Positions 1 through 12,157 are shown, counted from the stretch's first letter. The stretch: DNA of 64,000 bases from Hyparrhenia diplandra (GCA_015847255.1 JADLZK010008411.1:124001-188000); one strand, 5' to 3'. The notes: a model not told the origin generated them from the sequence alone. Program-made: numbers and translations.

Positions 1-211
1 CTATGGTTATACCTTTGCCTTGGAACCTTTGATCTCCAAACTCCACCGAGTTGCATGCTTGATCAACTTTTTGATCACCTCGATCCATCCTCCATGATCA
101 CCATGCATCAACTCCCAAGACGACCAATCTTCAATCATGTCAAACACTTAGCATTGAGAGATTAGTCCTTAGGTGTCACTAATTAGCTAAAAACCAAACT
201 AGAGATCTTCA
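1..211 (-). repeat. copia-1 3' LTR, partial
   Basis: The minus strand of this end starts TGAAGATC just after a polypurine tract (complement of 212-227), the normal position of a 3' LTR start. It resembles the corresponding end of the copia-2 LTR (the interval before 17323) but is clearly diverged. The rest of the LTR lies left of the window. Confidence 0.75.
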
Positions 212-227
212 ATCTCCCCCTTTTTGG
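212..227 (-). other. copia-1 polypurine tract
   Basis: On the minus strand the sequence reads CCAAAAAGGGGGAGAT, a purine-rich run directly before the LTR start. It is the expected primer site for plus-strand DNA synthesis. Copia-2 has the same kind of tract at 17324-17338. Confidence 0.75.
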
Positions 228-1380
228 TAATTGGTGACAACCCGCATTAAGGTTTTATGATTAATATTTTTGAACATACAACGATTGTCCAAGCATTTTG
301 CTTACAATCATAGAATTGGACAATCATCATTGTTCGGTTTTTTGGTAGCATGAGCTCCCCTACATGTATGCCACGAGTTTGGAACGAAGCATTGCATACA
401 TGTATGAATATTGAAATTAAGGGTGAGCTATGTTACCAAAATGATGCTTAAGGTGAAAGAAATGGACCTTTGAAGCGTGATACCAATCGGAGTTGCGCCA
501 TTTTCACCATAAAAGCATCAAGGTAACTAGATTTTCATCAAAACTCAAAGTACCACGTGAGATCACATTATAAGCAAGGTACTTGAATTAAGAGTGGAAA
601 ATAGAAAATCTAGTTAGCTCCTATGCATGCTAGTTATCAACCACTTGTAAAGCATCTTACTCAACTAGCATACACCACACAAGCATGTATATAGAATTTA
701 AATACATGTGCAATGAGCAAGTCATATGTTAGTGCACAAACAAATGCAACAAATTGTCTATGAGCTTGCTCCCCCCTACTTGTGTGAATCACTTGTTAAC
801 TCATGAATCACATGAGAGGTTTCAAAAAACATGTGAAATTTTTAATTTTCCAAAACCTTTCATGCACTAATCTCTCCCCTTTGTCGACAATTTTCACAAA
901 AAGGTATGACCATGTTATGTTATGGAAGAGAGAATAGTGCTCAAATTTGGTCAAATTTGGATCACTTGTCAAACATATATTTCGGTTTGAACCAAAGACA
1001 AGCTTCTTCACACCTCATGACAAGGGTTATCTTGCCTATGTTGAAGCATATGTGTGAAAAGATAGCCAAATTCAACACTTGAGATTGCAAGCCCATAAAC
1101 ATGTCATATGTCATCACTAGATCAAACAAGCATAAAGAGCAATAGTGATGGCACACATACATTGAAATCCTTTTGTTTTCCATGAATGCTTCCTAAGGCA
1201 CAAGTTATATGTCTATATGTTCTAAACATGTCCTTAGATATCATGAATGCCATGTCAAACAATGATACCTTTGCTTTTGCTTGATGGAGGGGCATGTCAT
1301 GATAGTGGGTGCATTCAACTCATGTTGGAGAAGTCAAGGATATTCAACTCATTTCTTAGCTTGCAAAAACCTCTTCTCAT
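228..1380. other. copia-1 non-coding spacer between pol and 3' LTR
   Basis: About 1.15 kb of AT-rich sequence without a supportable reading frame. It aligns by eye to the copia-2 spacer at 17339-18333, sharing for example the segments around caagcttcttcacacctcat and gccacacatacattgaaatc. Some SIRE-type elements carry an env-like frame here; none is seen. Confidence 0.7.
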
Positions 1381-2808
1381 CTAGTGGCTTTGTAAAGATG
1401 TCGGCCAATTGATCTTGGTGCCAATAGGTTGGATAGCAATATCACCCTTTTGTTGATGATCTCTAATAAAGTGATGCCTTATGTCAATGTGCTTGATTCT
1501 TGTATGTTGAACCGGGTTTTGAGTCATCTTGCAAGCACTTTCATTGTCACAATACAAAGGCACATGATGGAAATCAAATCCATAATCCTTCAAAGTTGAT
1601 CTCATCCATAGCAATTGTGCACAACAACTACCAAGCACTAATATATTCGGCCTCGGCGGTTGAAAGTGTCACACCGGTTTGCTTCTTTGAGGACCAAGAC
1701 ACTAGAGATCTTCTAAGGAATTGACAAGTGCCACTTGTGCTTCTTCTATCAACCTTGCATCCCCCATAGTCGGAGTCCGAATATCCAATAAGCTCAAAGT
1801 TTGACCCCTTGGGATACCATAGCCCAACATTTTGTGTGTGCTTCAAGTACCTCAATATTCTTTTTGATGCGGTGAGATGACTCTCTCTAGGTGAGGATTG
1901 AAATCTTGCACACTTGCCCACACTAAACATCACATCAGGCCTAGAAGCGGTCACATAGAGTAAGCTTCCAATCAATGACCTATAGTACCTTTTATCAACC
2001 ATATTACCACTTTCATCATTGTCCAATGATCCATTGGTACCCATTGGTGTATTGATGCCCTTTGCATCTTGCAATCCAAACCTCTTGACCATGTCTCTAA
2101 TGTATTTCCCTTTACTAATGAAGGTGCCATTCTTCATTTGCTTGATTTGTAGACCAAGGAAATATGTAAGCTCTCCAAGCATAGACATTTCAAACTCTTT
2201 TGCCATCATCTTGGCAAACTCTTCACAATACTCTTGATTTGTTGATCCAAAGATGATATCATCAACATATATTTGCATGACAAACAAATCTTTCCCAATC
2301 TTCTTGGTGAAAAGAGTAGTGTCAACTTTGCCCATCTTGAAGCCTTTCTTGAGTAGGAAGTCTCTCAACCTCTCATACCATGCTCTAGGTGCTTGCTTCA
2401 ACCCATACAATGCCTTGTTCAACTTGTACACATGGTTGGGATGATGATAGTCTTCAAAACCGGGCGATTGCTTAACATACACTAGCTCATTGATGAAGCC
2501 ATTGAGAAAAGCACTCTTGACATCCATTTGATAGAGCTTGATGTTGTGTGCACATGCATAGGCCAATAGAATTCTAATTGCCTCTAATCTTGCAACCGAG
2601 TATAAGTCTCACCAAAGTCAAGACCCTCTACTTGAGTGTAGCCTTGTGCAACTAGTCTCGCTTTGTTTCTCACAACAATGCCATCTTCATCTTACTTGTT
2701 CTTGAACACCCATTTGGTTCCAATGACATTGTAGTCTTTTGGTCTCTCTACCAATTCCCAAACCTTGTTTCTATCAAAATTATTGAGCTCCTCTTGCATT
2801 GCAATGAC
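1381..2808 (-). pseudogene. copia-1 reverse transcriptase-RNase H region (broken)
   Basis: The minus-strand frame 1628-2566 carries the RT palm with the catalytic YVDDIIFGS motif and runs into RNase H with SYSDSDYGGC-like sequence and AEAEY. A second frame, 1381-1638, continues RNase H with YCDNESA and KHIDIRHHFIRDH. The two frames overlap by 11 bases, so a frameshift separates them near 1630. Upstream, 2567-2808 holds the RT N-terminal part (KWVFKNK) with an in-frame stop after that motif and a further frame break before 2566. It copies element RNA into DNA in cytoplasmic particles when intact; this copy cannot make a full enzyme. Confidence 0.9.
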
Positions 2809-4497
2809 TCATTCTTCATCTTTCAAGGCATCATCTACCTTTTCGGGCTCCTCTTGTGACACAAAGGCAAAGTGTTCACAAAATGCCGCTAGCCTTCCTC
2901 TTGTTTGCACTCCACTTGCAATATCACTAACAATTTGATCAATTGGGTGATCTCTAGCAACACTTGAGCTTTGGAGTATTGGTACTTGATTGCTTGAGCT
3001 TGGTTGATCATTTATTGTTGCTTGAGATGATGTACTAGCTTGTTGTTGATCTTGAACTTGAGCACCACTAGCTTGAGTGATTTGCACTTCATCTTTGTCA
3101 TCATCAACTTGAGTTGGTCTAATATCACCAATGTCCATGCCTCTCATGGCATTTATCAATTGAGTTCCACTAACATCATTGAGGTTCTCATCTTCATCTT
3201 GGGACCCATTGGTTTTATCAAATTCAACATCATGGACTTCTTCCAATACGCCACTTGAGTTATTCCACACTCTATATGCTTTGCTTGTGGTGGAATAACC
3301 AAGTAGGAACCCTTCATCACACCTCTTGTCAAATTTGCCAAGTCTTGCACCCTTCTTCAATATGTAGCATTTGCATCCAAATACTCTAAAGTATGCAATG
3401 GTTGGCTTTCTTCCATTCAATAGCTTATAAGGTGTCTTGTTCATCATGGGATGACAATACAATCTATTGATGTAGTGGCATGCGGTGTTGATTGCTTCGG
3501 CCCAAAATGATTGACTCACATTGTATTCACTAAGCATTGATCTTGCCATCTCAATGAGAGTCCTATTCTTTCTCTCAACTAGGCCATTTGATTGTGGTGT
3601 GTACTTGGCCGAAAGTTGATGCATGATTCCATAATCATCACATAGCTCATCAACTCTTGTGTTCTTGAACTCACTACCATTGTCAATTCTCACTTTCTTC
3701 ACTATGATATCAAATTCATTGTGCACCCTCTTGAGAAATGTCTTGAACAATGAATACACATCACTCTTGTCATTGAGAAAGAACACCCAAGTGAATCTTG
3801 TATAGTCATCCACAATCACAAATCCATACTTGTTGCCACCAATGCTTGTGTATGCGGTTGGGCCAAACAAGTCTATATGGATCAAGTCAAATGCCTTGCA
3901 AGTACTCATGAAGCTCTTCTTTGGATGAGTATTGGCAACTTGCTTGCCGGCTTGACATGCACTACATAGCTTGTCCTTGTCAAAGTGAACATCCTTCAAG
4001 CCTCTCACTAGATCATGTATCACTAACTTATTGAGTTGCTTCATGCCAACATGACCAAGTCTTCTATGCCATAGCCAACTCATGCTAGATTGAGATATCA
4101 AGCATGTACTAATTTGAGTCTCACTAGCACCAAAATCCACAAGGTAGAGGTTCTCAAATCTTATTCCCTTGAAGATCAAGCTTGAATCTTTTGTATTCAC
4201 TATCTCAATACTATCTTCACCAAAGATGCACTTATAGCCAAGATCACAAATTTGTGCCACCGAAAGCAAATTGTACTTCAAGATGTCAACTAGTGCCACA
4301 TTTGATAATGTCAAATCATTGGTTATTGCAACCTTGCCTATGCCTTGTATCTTGTCACTTTTGCTATCACCAAATGTAATAGGCTTGCCATTCTCTTGAG
4401 TTGAATCAATGATGTTGAACTTCCTTGCATCACCGGTCATATGTTGAGTGCACCCACTATCAAGAATCCAATGGTTGCCCCCAATCTTGTAATTCAC
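2809..4497 (-). pseudogene. copia-1 protease-integrase region
   Basis: One open frame of 562 residues. It starts with an aspartic-protease core (WILDSGCTQHMTGD, residues about 9-22), then the GAG-pre-integrase zinc region with HRRLGH and CSACQAGK, then the integrase DDE core. That core includes FDLIHIDLFGP, IDNGSEF and an HQLSAKYTPQSNG-to-VERKNRTL stretch. The C-terminal part has the copia-typical FGCKCYILKK and LGYSTTSKAYRVW. The segment is intact but isolated from gag and RT by stops, so it is scored as part of a dead polyprotein. It is the longest undamaged piece of copia-1. Confidence 0.92.
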
Positions 4498-4508
4498 TTA
4501 CAAGGAAA

Positions 4509-5617
4509 TCAATAAGATTTAGGTACCCATTTTCCTTTGGGTCCTTGGAGGTTAGCAACCAAAGCCTTTGGTACCGAAATTGCCTTCTTCTTTGGGCCAA
4601 CAATGGGTGTACCAACAAACTTTGCCTTGACACTCTTCTCACCCTTGGTAAGCAAATAACAAGAATCAAAAGATATGGAATGCACTTTGCTTGATTTCTT
4701 GTTCATGTTCATTTTAGCACATTTTTGCTCTTGATGCCCCACTTGCTTGCATCTATTGCAATAGGACCCATTGCTCTTCACAAAGCTAGGCTTTGGAGTG
4801 GCAAAGGCCTTCTTGCCTTTCTTGGGGACATAGCCTAAACCTTCCTTGTTAAGGGAAAACCGTTGGCTACCCAAGCACTTTAGCAAGCGGGCATCCCCAC
4901 CATATGCCTTCCTCAAGGAGTGGGTGAGCTCATCCACCTCTCTTTTGAGAGTCTCATTCTCAACCTTTAGTGATGAATCTAAAATTACTCCATCACTAGT
5001 AGTAGAGCTTGAGTGGGTTGATATGGATGTGGAAGGAATAGATGGTTCTTCAACATCAACCACAAGGGTTTTATCTATGATGTCACATGTTGAACCAACA
5101 TCCTTCTTGATGATTGAGCAAGCTCTATCATTCTTCTCTAAGAGCAAGGCATGGGCTTTTTGAAGCCTTGTGTGAGCTAGCTCCAATTCCCCATGGTCTT
5201 CTTTTTAGACCCTCATTGGTGGCTCTAGCTCCCTAAAGTTTTGCTCAAGAGTTTTTACACTCTTTTGCAAAGCTTTACATTCCTTGTCCTTAGTCTTAAA
5301 CATGATATGAGTTTGCTTAAGCATCTCTAAAAGATCATCTCTAGTGGGTTCATCATCATCATCATCATCACTATCACTATCATATTTTACTCTATTATCA
5401 ATTAGTTCATCATGCTCATGCAATGATACCTTAATGGCCTTAGCCATGAAGCATGAAGGTGATGAGCCGAAGAGGGATGATGTCTTGTGTTGACCAATTG
5501 CACTCATGGCCTTGGGCTTCTCTTCCTCTTCATCGGATGAACCATCACTATCCCAAGAGCAAACAAATGCACCATCATTTGTCTTCTTGAATGTCATTGA
5601 TTTGCTCTTCTTGTTTC
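4509..5617 (-). pseudogene. copia-1 gag C-terminal part (truncated)
   Basis: Two minus-strand frames, 5205-5597 and 4509-5186, interrupted by a stop near 5200. The upstream frame has an acidic stretch (DSDGSSDEEEEK; later DSDSDDDDDDE). The downstream frame carries a CCHC zinc knuckle, CNRCKQVGHQEQKC, that binds element RNA. The frame remains open to the right until about 5617, where similarity to copia gag stops and CACTA-like sequence begins, so the N-terminal gag domain is missing. Compare the copia-2 gag at 21543-23083, which shares both features. Confidence 0.85.
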
Positions 5618-5706
5618 AGGTAATTTCAGTTTCATTCGCTGTTCACCGGTTTTACACATGTCCGCTGCCTATGCATTGTTTCAACGTTACGGGTGTAATA
5701 TTGCAG

Positions 5707-5901
5707 GCCCGGATGGCGGAGTTGGAGGCCAGCAGCGGCCCAGCGGCAGAGTTTGAGGCCGAGGCAGCGCCCGGGCGCAGGCCCATCGGCGGGAGTTGGA
5801 GGCATACCAAAGAATACTTGGCGCGTCGGCCACCGCAGGACGTGGCGGGCTACTTCGGTGGCCTCCAAATCCCGGGTGTGACCCCCGCCTCCGTTGCCTA
5901 G
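5707..5901 (+). pseudogene. possible last exon of CACTA-encoded protein
   Basis: A splice-acceptor-like tract ends in attgcag at 5706 and is followed by an open, alanine-rich, GC-rich frame to a TAG at 5899-5901. The translation includes MAELEASSGPAAEFEAEAAP and ends IPGVTPASVA. Low-complexity C-termini of this sort are common in grass CACTA proteins, but I do not recognise a diagnostic domain. All upstream exons are missing, so no product is expected. It could also be captured host sequence. Confidence 0.4.
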
Positions 5902-6428
5902 CTCGCTGTTCGCTCCACCCCCCCGTTTCCCGTTCCTCCTCCGTAGGGACCGGTGAGTATATGTTGTTGTTTATTTATTTGGCTAGTGCGGCTCACCTGC
6001 AGGTACTAATGAGATCGCATCTCCTTTGTGCAGCCACAGTCGGCGGGTTCGAACCCGACTCCTCCAGTGGCCCTTCTCCACCCCATCCGGTCGGCCCGAC
6101 TCCACGTACACACGGGCGGTGGCGTTCCTCCTCCGGCACGCAGCACCACACTACGGGCTTCCACACGTCCCTCCTACACACCACGGGTGGACGTACCAAT
6201 CGGCGCCGCAAGCATGGGTGGTATCCGGGGCAAGGTGAGGTCCCCTCACACTCTTCGCACTGGGAGGCCACGGGTCGGGCGATGAAGTTGAGTTGGTGGT
6301 GATTAGGTTCGACTGTTGCACTTTGTGATGGATTTCTTTTAGATGTTGGATATGTTGCACTGTGATGGATCTCGTTTCGATGTTGGACATGTTAGATTTC
6401 GTTTGGTTGTTGGACATGTTGGATGTTG

Positions 6429-6538
6429 GACTATATGTGTGAATTTGTGATATATGTGGATTATATATGTGAATTTGTGATATATGTGGATTATATATGT
6501 GAATTGGTGATATATGTGGTTTATGTGTATATATGAAT
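6429..6538. repeat. 30-bp tandem repeat inside CACTA
   Basis: About three and a half head-to-tail copies of a 30-base AT-rich unit (tatatgtggattatatatgt core). The copies are adjacent without unique spacers. A looser repeat around gatgttggacatgtt precedes it at 6340-6428. Confidence 0.75.
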
Positions 6539-6599
6539 GCTTATGGTATATGTATATGTTGATTTGCGGCAACAATAAACGTAAACAAAAAAAAAAATA

Positions 6600-7080
6600 A
6601 AACTCAGCTTTTTGCCGAAAAGCTTTCGGCAAAGCCGGGCACCCGGCGTGTTGGAATGGCAGATTTGCCGAGTGCAGAGGTGGCACTCGGCAAATCTGCC
6701 ATAACTTTGCCGAAAGTGTTTTCTAATCTCGCACTCGGCAAATTTCTTTATTTTTTTAAATTAATAATTTGCCGAGTACCGACATGGCACTCGGCAAAGG
6801 GTTTTAATTCAAATCTTTGCCGAGTGCCGACGCGTTTGGCACTCTAAGAAAGGGGCGTCCATTTCTAACGGACGACGTTTCCATTACCGAAAGAATCGAC
6901 ATGGCACTCGGCGACGCCTTTGCCAAGTGCCCGACATTTGGCACTCGGCAAAGAATGGTTTGCCGAGTCATTCTTTTGCCGAGTGCGCGCCGCCGAGTTT
7001 GGCACTTCGGCAAAGGCTTCGCCGAAAGTGCATAGAAGCCTTTGCCTAGTACGCCCGCACTCGGCAAAGCAGCCGATTCC
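6600..7080. repeat. CACTA subterminal repeat array
   Basis: Multiple direct and inverted copies of TTTGCCGAGTGC/GCACTCGGCAAA, for example near 6664, 6688, 6735, 6768, 6790, 6818, 6938, 6958, 6977 and 7060. This is characteristic of one large group of grass CACTA elements and explains the many short GC-rich frames here, which are not genes. Confidence 0.85.
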
Positions 7081-7481
7081 CGTAGCTGAGCTCGTTTTTT
7101 TTTTTTCCATTGGCTTTACTGATAGGCACTGGACGACGAATTCAACCGTAGCTATCAACGTTGGACAGCTGATTGCAGGCCCTCCCGATAAAACACTTGC
7201 CTCGTGGTATTTCATATACCTTACAACCGTACAGTACAGCAGGTCCGTCTCCAAAGTACGTCTAGTACGCAATTTCCAGTCCTTCTGATCCTATCAGGCG
7301 CCATCCCTGCAGGGAAACAATGGTAAATATAATAAGACCCCTCTTATCTTTTTTAGACCAAAGGAGAATATATAAGACCCTCTTATCTCTCCAAGCCATT
7401 TCTTGATCAAGTCCATGTTGAATTAGTGCCATGACTAATGTAATGTGCTTGTGTGCCATATTGAATAAGTGATCCAAGAAC

Positions 7482-7501
7482 CAGTGTGTGTGTGTGTGTG
7501 A
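7482..7501. repeat. GT dinucleotide microsatellite (left copy)
   Basis: About ten GT units. The right copy at 37322-37349 is longer and is followed by roughly 150 bp that are missing here. Confidence 0.9.
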
Positions 7502-8060
7502 GCGTTCAGGTCACCTGTGTTGATTTGTCTCTTGCTGTTGCCCAGCAGTGTTTTGGGATGTTGAGTATGTGTGTTCCTCTCTAGGTCAGTCTTTGACGTC
7601 ATGGGCTAATGGCCAGAGCTTGTATTTAACATACTCTCTTTTCTATCTTAATTTTGAAAGCCAGAGGTCTTACCACATTCATTTAATTTTTTTTTCTAAA
7701 CTAGCTATCATATAGTTGTTGCCCCATAAGCTGCCCCTTCTAAACTTCCAAGGCATTACTAAACACACCAACTATGTTATATATACTAAAATATTCAACA
7801 ATACAAGCTATATAGGACAGGGTACTAAATTAAGAGATGTCGACCTCGGTATCTCACCACATATACAACAGACACCCACAAACCTTCTAAACTTTCAAGG
7901 TAGTGCCAAACCATATATGCCACTTGGGGCAACAACTATACGGTAGCTAATTTCAACCAATGTTAATATTAGTGAAAATAATTATCAATGATTTCAAAAA
8001 ACCAATAAAAGTTTTGGTGGCAAAAATGATTTCCGTAGTAGCAAAACTTTATTCCTTTTA

Positions 8061-8211
8061 TATGTGGGCTCTAGATGCCAGTGCTATATAAATCTCTCTA
8101 TTTCTTTCTTCTCTTGTTTCTCCTCATCTACATAATGTGGGCTCTAGATGCCAGTGCTACATAAATCTCTATCTCTATTTCTTTCTTCTCTTGTTTCTGC
8201 TCATCTACATA
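8061..8211. repeat. 75-bp tandem duplication
   Basis: Two adjacent copies of a unit from tgtgggctctagatgccagt to tcatctacata. The same pair is present in the right host copy at 38041-38196, so it predates the large duplication. Each unit has a TATA-like tatataaat or acataaat. Confidence 0.85.
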
Positions 8212-11200
8212 GTGGCATGGCGGTAGTGCACCGAGTAGTGGCGGACGGGGCTCGTCTAGGGGGTGCGGCCCACATGGCTCAGGGTGGTGCAAGGTGTGGT
8301 GTGGTGGCATATGGGGCCTAGAGGTCAATGAGAGGAGAAGAATGAAAGGGGGGCTGAAGAAAATCTTTGATCATTACCCTTTATCTATGAGATTGAGGTC
8401 ACCCCAATTGAGAACAAAATTTAGAGAAAAGAGATTGGAACAAATAAATGGAATCTGTTGGAGCTTGATGTTTGCCTTTACTCCTCTTTATTTCTAGTTA
8501 TAGGGAAATGGGATTAGTTATTTTTGGTCGAGGCAGACGCTCCGACAACTTGTTTTCTTTCCCCAGTGATTGTGCCGGTAACGAATACCTGCTGATTCGC
8601 TTGGTCGGGAGATATGGAAGATGCTTAATGATAAGATTTTCAAACTGCGGGATCCGGTGCATAGTCTATGGCTTGTAAATTTTTAAAATCAGTTTTACCT
8701 TCAATCACTTAGATTCAGGAGTGACCTCAGGACATCTTTCTGTTTTGGGCTTAATGCTCTTAGTTAATCCTAGTTTGTATGTCTGAACCTTAAGTTTATT
8801 TGATGAATATGAATAAAAAAAATACCTACTGATTCTTCCTCACTAAAATATTTTGCATTATCTGAATCATATATTTCTTTCACCTGCACCTAAGCTGATC
8901 ATATGACTTTTGTGCCTCCACACTTAACACTATTACAAAACATATGATTCATGCTGGCTTGTAACTCTCTTTCATGTTGGCATAAGTAGTTTGTATCTTA
9001 GATTTCCGACTAGAGCATTGATGATCCTGAAAGTATTTTCAGTAAACACGAGCCACCTATTGCTAATCCGTGAAAATTCATGTGTTTCCCCTTCCACATG
9101 CCTAACACACTAATGATCGTATAAAGATAGATAGTTTGTGTAATCAGCAGATGAGATAAGAACTTGTAATAACTTGGTTGTGAGCGTTCAGTAGAGTCCA
9201 GAATATTTCTTTTTCCAAAAAGTGAAGTTTAAAAATTTACAGCATACCACCTTGAGATACACACACACAAAAAAACCTCTAGGCTGAACTAGAAAGATGA
9301 CTTTTTCGGTTACACAGTTCTAGAATATCATGCATGAAAAAACAACTATTATTTTACTGTGGTCTGTGTTTCAATATATGGCGTTTATGAAAACTACTCA
9401 ACTGTTTTTGCATTTAGTTTTTTGTCCTTACATCATATAGAAAATACAGAGGGACCAAGAAGTATCATAACAGTATAGGTATCAAATTTTACTATGTAGG
9501 TATCAAATTTTTGAAACCATTAATTCATACGTGTATACTCTATTAGCTCCTGATTAGCAGATCTAAAATATCATTAGCGGCAATAGCAGAACAATTGACC
9601 ATACAGTACCGGTAGACCCTATGAAAAATATATAGCTAAACTATATATGGTGGGCTATTTCAAATCATGCAAATGCCTAAGCTGATCAGAATGAATTCAA
9701 ACACGAAGAGGCTAAAGCAGCAGAACAGCTATGAACAATGTTCCTAACATATTTACATTCCTACAATGCAAGTAGGACTCATCATCTGAAGTTCAGAATG
9801 ACCTGAGTAGGGTAATAATTTATGAAGCTTAGGAGATTTCATTCTTGTCATCTTTCATCGTTCCAGAGGAAGACGGTTTTGCCACTGGAAGCCAGCGAGG
9901 CAGCAGCCTGTTGAGGATCCTTCAGAGAAGTGGGCATTCCTGAAATTTCCTACAGAAAAGAGAACGCAAATGATGCATGCTATCATTATATGAGCCTTAT
10001 TGACCACAGCAAACATCAAGAACAAAAATACGAAACTGCATTATAGGATAGGGAAAAGGGAGAGAAAGAGAAACAAATCATAGTCGAATCTTACTGTAAA
10101 CCCAAACAAATTGCAGATCAATTATATAGAAACCCATGCAACTTGGAACTCCCAAAGTAATCATGCAGTTTACGCAATGAGTTAGTCACTGATGCACTGA
10201 CTAGTGACAAGCACATCACCTTAGGCACTACAAGCTGAGGAATTTCTGTATCACAAAGCCTGAATACTTAAGCCAAAGGCACACAAAACTGTGATTTAGA
10301 AGAAAAAGGTCATGAGTGGAGTTTCTAGAACTCCTAAAAGACTAGAGTTTTCATAAAACCATGGTTTTAGAGGCTACAAGATATGTTGTATCCAAACACC
10401 TAGTGGCTTTTTGAAAATTGATGTAGTATTTTGCCAAACCATAGCATTTCTCCAATACTTCACTCGATACTTCTAAAATACTTTGCGGAGACAAGGCCTA
10501 AACTTTAATAATAAGATATTGTCTTTTCTAAAAGGCAGGTAATTGAGGATATGGGTTTGTATCATAAAGCTGCATTATTCTTTTTACCATGTGAGGTCCA
10601 AATGCCATGCTTGGTGTAGTCAGATGCTCCAGCAGTAGTGGCTGCTGCGGCAGTGATTGGTAATTGACATAGCTTTGTATGTTAGGTGCAGGGGTCGATG
10701 GTGCATAGACAGGGTTGTAGGGTCCAGCCCAGTTGTTGAAGTATGATGGCGACGGCGGCGGTTGGAGAAGCACAATCTAATTAATATTGATGTATGATAA
10801 CTAAAAATGTGCACATAGGAAACAGCACATATGAAATACGGCATACCGGGTTGTTCTGACGGGGCCATGATGAGTACCCACTGTAGCCAGGCTGCTGGTA
10901 CCTGTTAAAGCATAGCCACGGAGGCTGGAAATGGCACATTATAATTAATTTTGTTGTATGACACAAAGGAAACATGATGTACTGGATTCAGTACCATATT
11001 GTTTTGATTAGGATAGGCCTGTGAGATAAGAACATTCTGTACAGTACTCTGAGCTCCAGTTTGTGCATGGTTGACATTCTCAGCCAAGTGCCTGGGGACA
11101 GCAAATCCGATTTATACAAAAGAACTCCAATAATATCAACTAAAACTAATGAGTGAGAGCTCTCAGAATGTTCAATGGTTTGATAATTTAAAACATATCA

Positions 11201-12157
11201 TCATTGCACAGATATTCAAAGAACAGAGTAAGAAACCTGCCTTGGACGTTTGTTCTTGTTCTCAGACTCACGGGAATCGGGCTCACCCACACGGATCTAC
11301 ATACACAAGGGAGGAAACATTAGCAGGTGGGAACCGGGAATTGTTTGAAATAAGAAGACCAGCGCATGACAGAAAATACTTACAGCTGTACTGTTTGGCT
11401 TTGGCTCATTGGCAGATCTGCGCAACTGTGCAATCAGGTTTGCTGAGACTTTCATGCCTACAGAAACAGGTAAACTCGTAAGCAATACCCATAGTCCTAA
11501 ACAGAGATTCAGTAGTGCATATGTTATTTTACTTTTGTAAACTCATAGAGTGCAAAACAGCACAGTTTGTAAATATCCTCTCACCCAAGCATAGAATCAT
11601 TTGAATTTTTTTTGACAAACATTAGCGCAGCGCAGAAAAAAAAAAAATGGCTGCCCAGCACAGATTAAGACTGGATTCTACACAATATATATAAAAAAGT
11701 CAACAGAGAATATAACCTTGCATGCCTTGTATCTATTTCTATTGTAAGAAAAAAGTTTGAATGAGATTAATTAAGATATGACCTTAAAGGCAAGGTACAA
11801 AAACCAGATATCTCTATTTCTCACAGCAGACACCACGAATCTAGGTGGAAGTTGGATGTCCATGGATGTCCAATGGATTTCTCTAGTTCAAAAAAATAAA
11901 CTAGGAAGAGGTGGCCCCCCACAAAATTTGAATTTCTAAGTCATTTGAAAAAATCCATGGATGTCCAAATTAGTTAGTCTTCCACTAAATTTCAGAATAA
12001 CATATATACGGTGTGGAGGGAGCTTAAAAGGGTGTAAGCAGAAAACACAATATAATTCGCCAACAGTGTTGTACATATAACCACTAAAAGAGTCTAACAA
12101 GCAACAAGATAATTCGCAAACAGAACATAGTAGTCACAGGCCAAGGTCAATAATTAC

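Larger units (their letters stand above)
1..5617 (-). mobile_element. copia-1: Ty1/copia LTR retrotransposon, truncated
   Basis: Minus-strand Ty1/copia element. From right to left it shows gag C-terminus with zinc knuckle, protease, integrase, reverse transcriptase and RNase H, which is the copia order with integrase before RT. It then has a non-coding spacer, a polypurine tract and the start of the 3' LTR, which runs off the window at base 1. The right side ends abruptly near 5617 inside gag, so the gag N-terminus, primer-binding site and 5' LTR are missing. Stops and frameshifts split the polyprotein into at least five frames, so it is inactive. Two zinc knuckles in the related copia-2 and the long pol-to-LTR spacer resemble the SIRE/Maximus group; this placement is inference. 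Confidence 0.93.
5618..7088 (+). mobile_element. CACTA (En/Spm) transposon, right-hand part
   Basis: The right end near 7066-7088 reads agccgattcccgtag followed by ctg. In reverse complement this is close to CACTACGGGAATCGGCT, a CACTA terminal inverted repeat with one extra base (cgtagctg instead of cgtagtg). Between about 6600 and 7080 lie roughly a dozen copies of TTTGCCGAGTGC or its complement GCACTCGGCAAA, the subterminal repeats that bind transposase in this superfamily. A possible last coding exon lies at 5707-5901. The left half is absent because copia-1 abuts. The unfilled site appears in the duplicate host copy around 36888. Confidence 0.75.
7089..9690. repeat. host segmental duplication, left copy
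   Basis: Collinear and in the same orientation as 36888-39728, with small indels. It starts at agctcg followed by a T run, immediately after the CACTA terminus, and ends at aagctgatca. Beyond that point the two copies differ: the left runs into the DUF1618 gene, the right into the terpene-synthase promoter. No coding frame is supported. It contains a GT microsatellite (about 7482-7501) and an internal tandem duplication at 8061-8211. Confidence 0.9.

Noticed and set aside
228..1380. Possible env-like gene of a SIRE-type copia
   Set aside because: No long frame in either copia copy; only short unrelated frames.
5796..6302. 168-codon plus-strand frame
   Set aside because: Overlaps the better CACTA exon frame; composition-driven and without motifs.
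6429..6538. Regular 30-bp repeats as a CRISPR-like array
   Set aside because: Copies are directly adjacent without spacers, AT-rich, inside a plant CACTA element.
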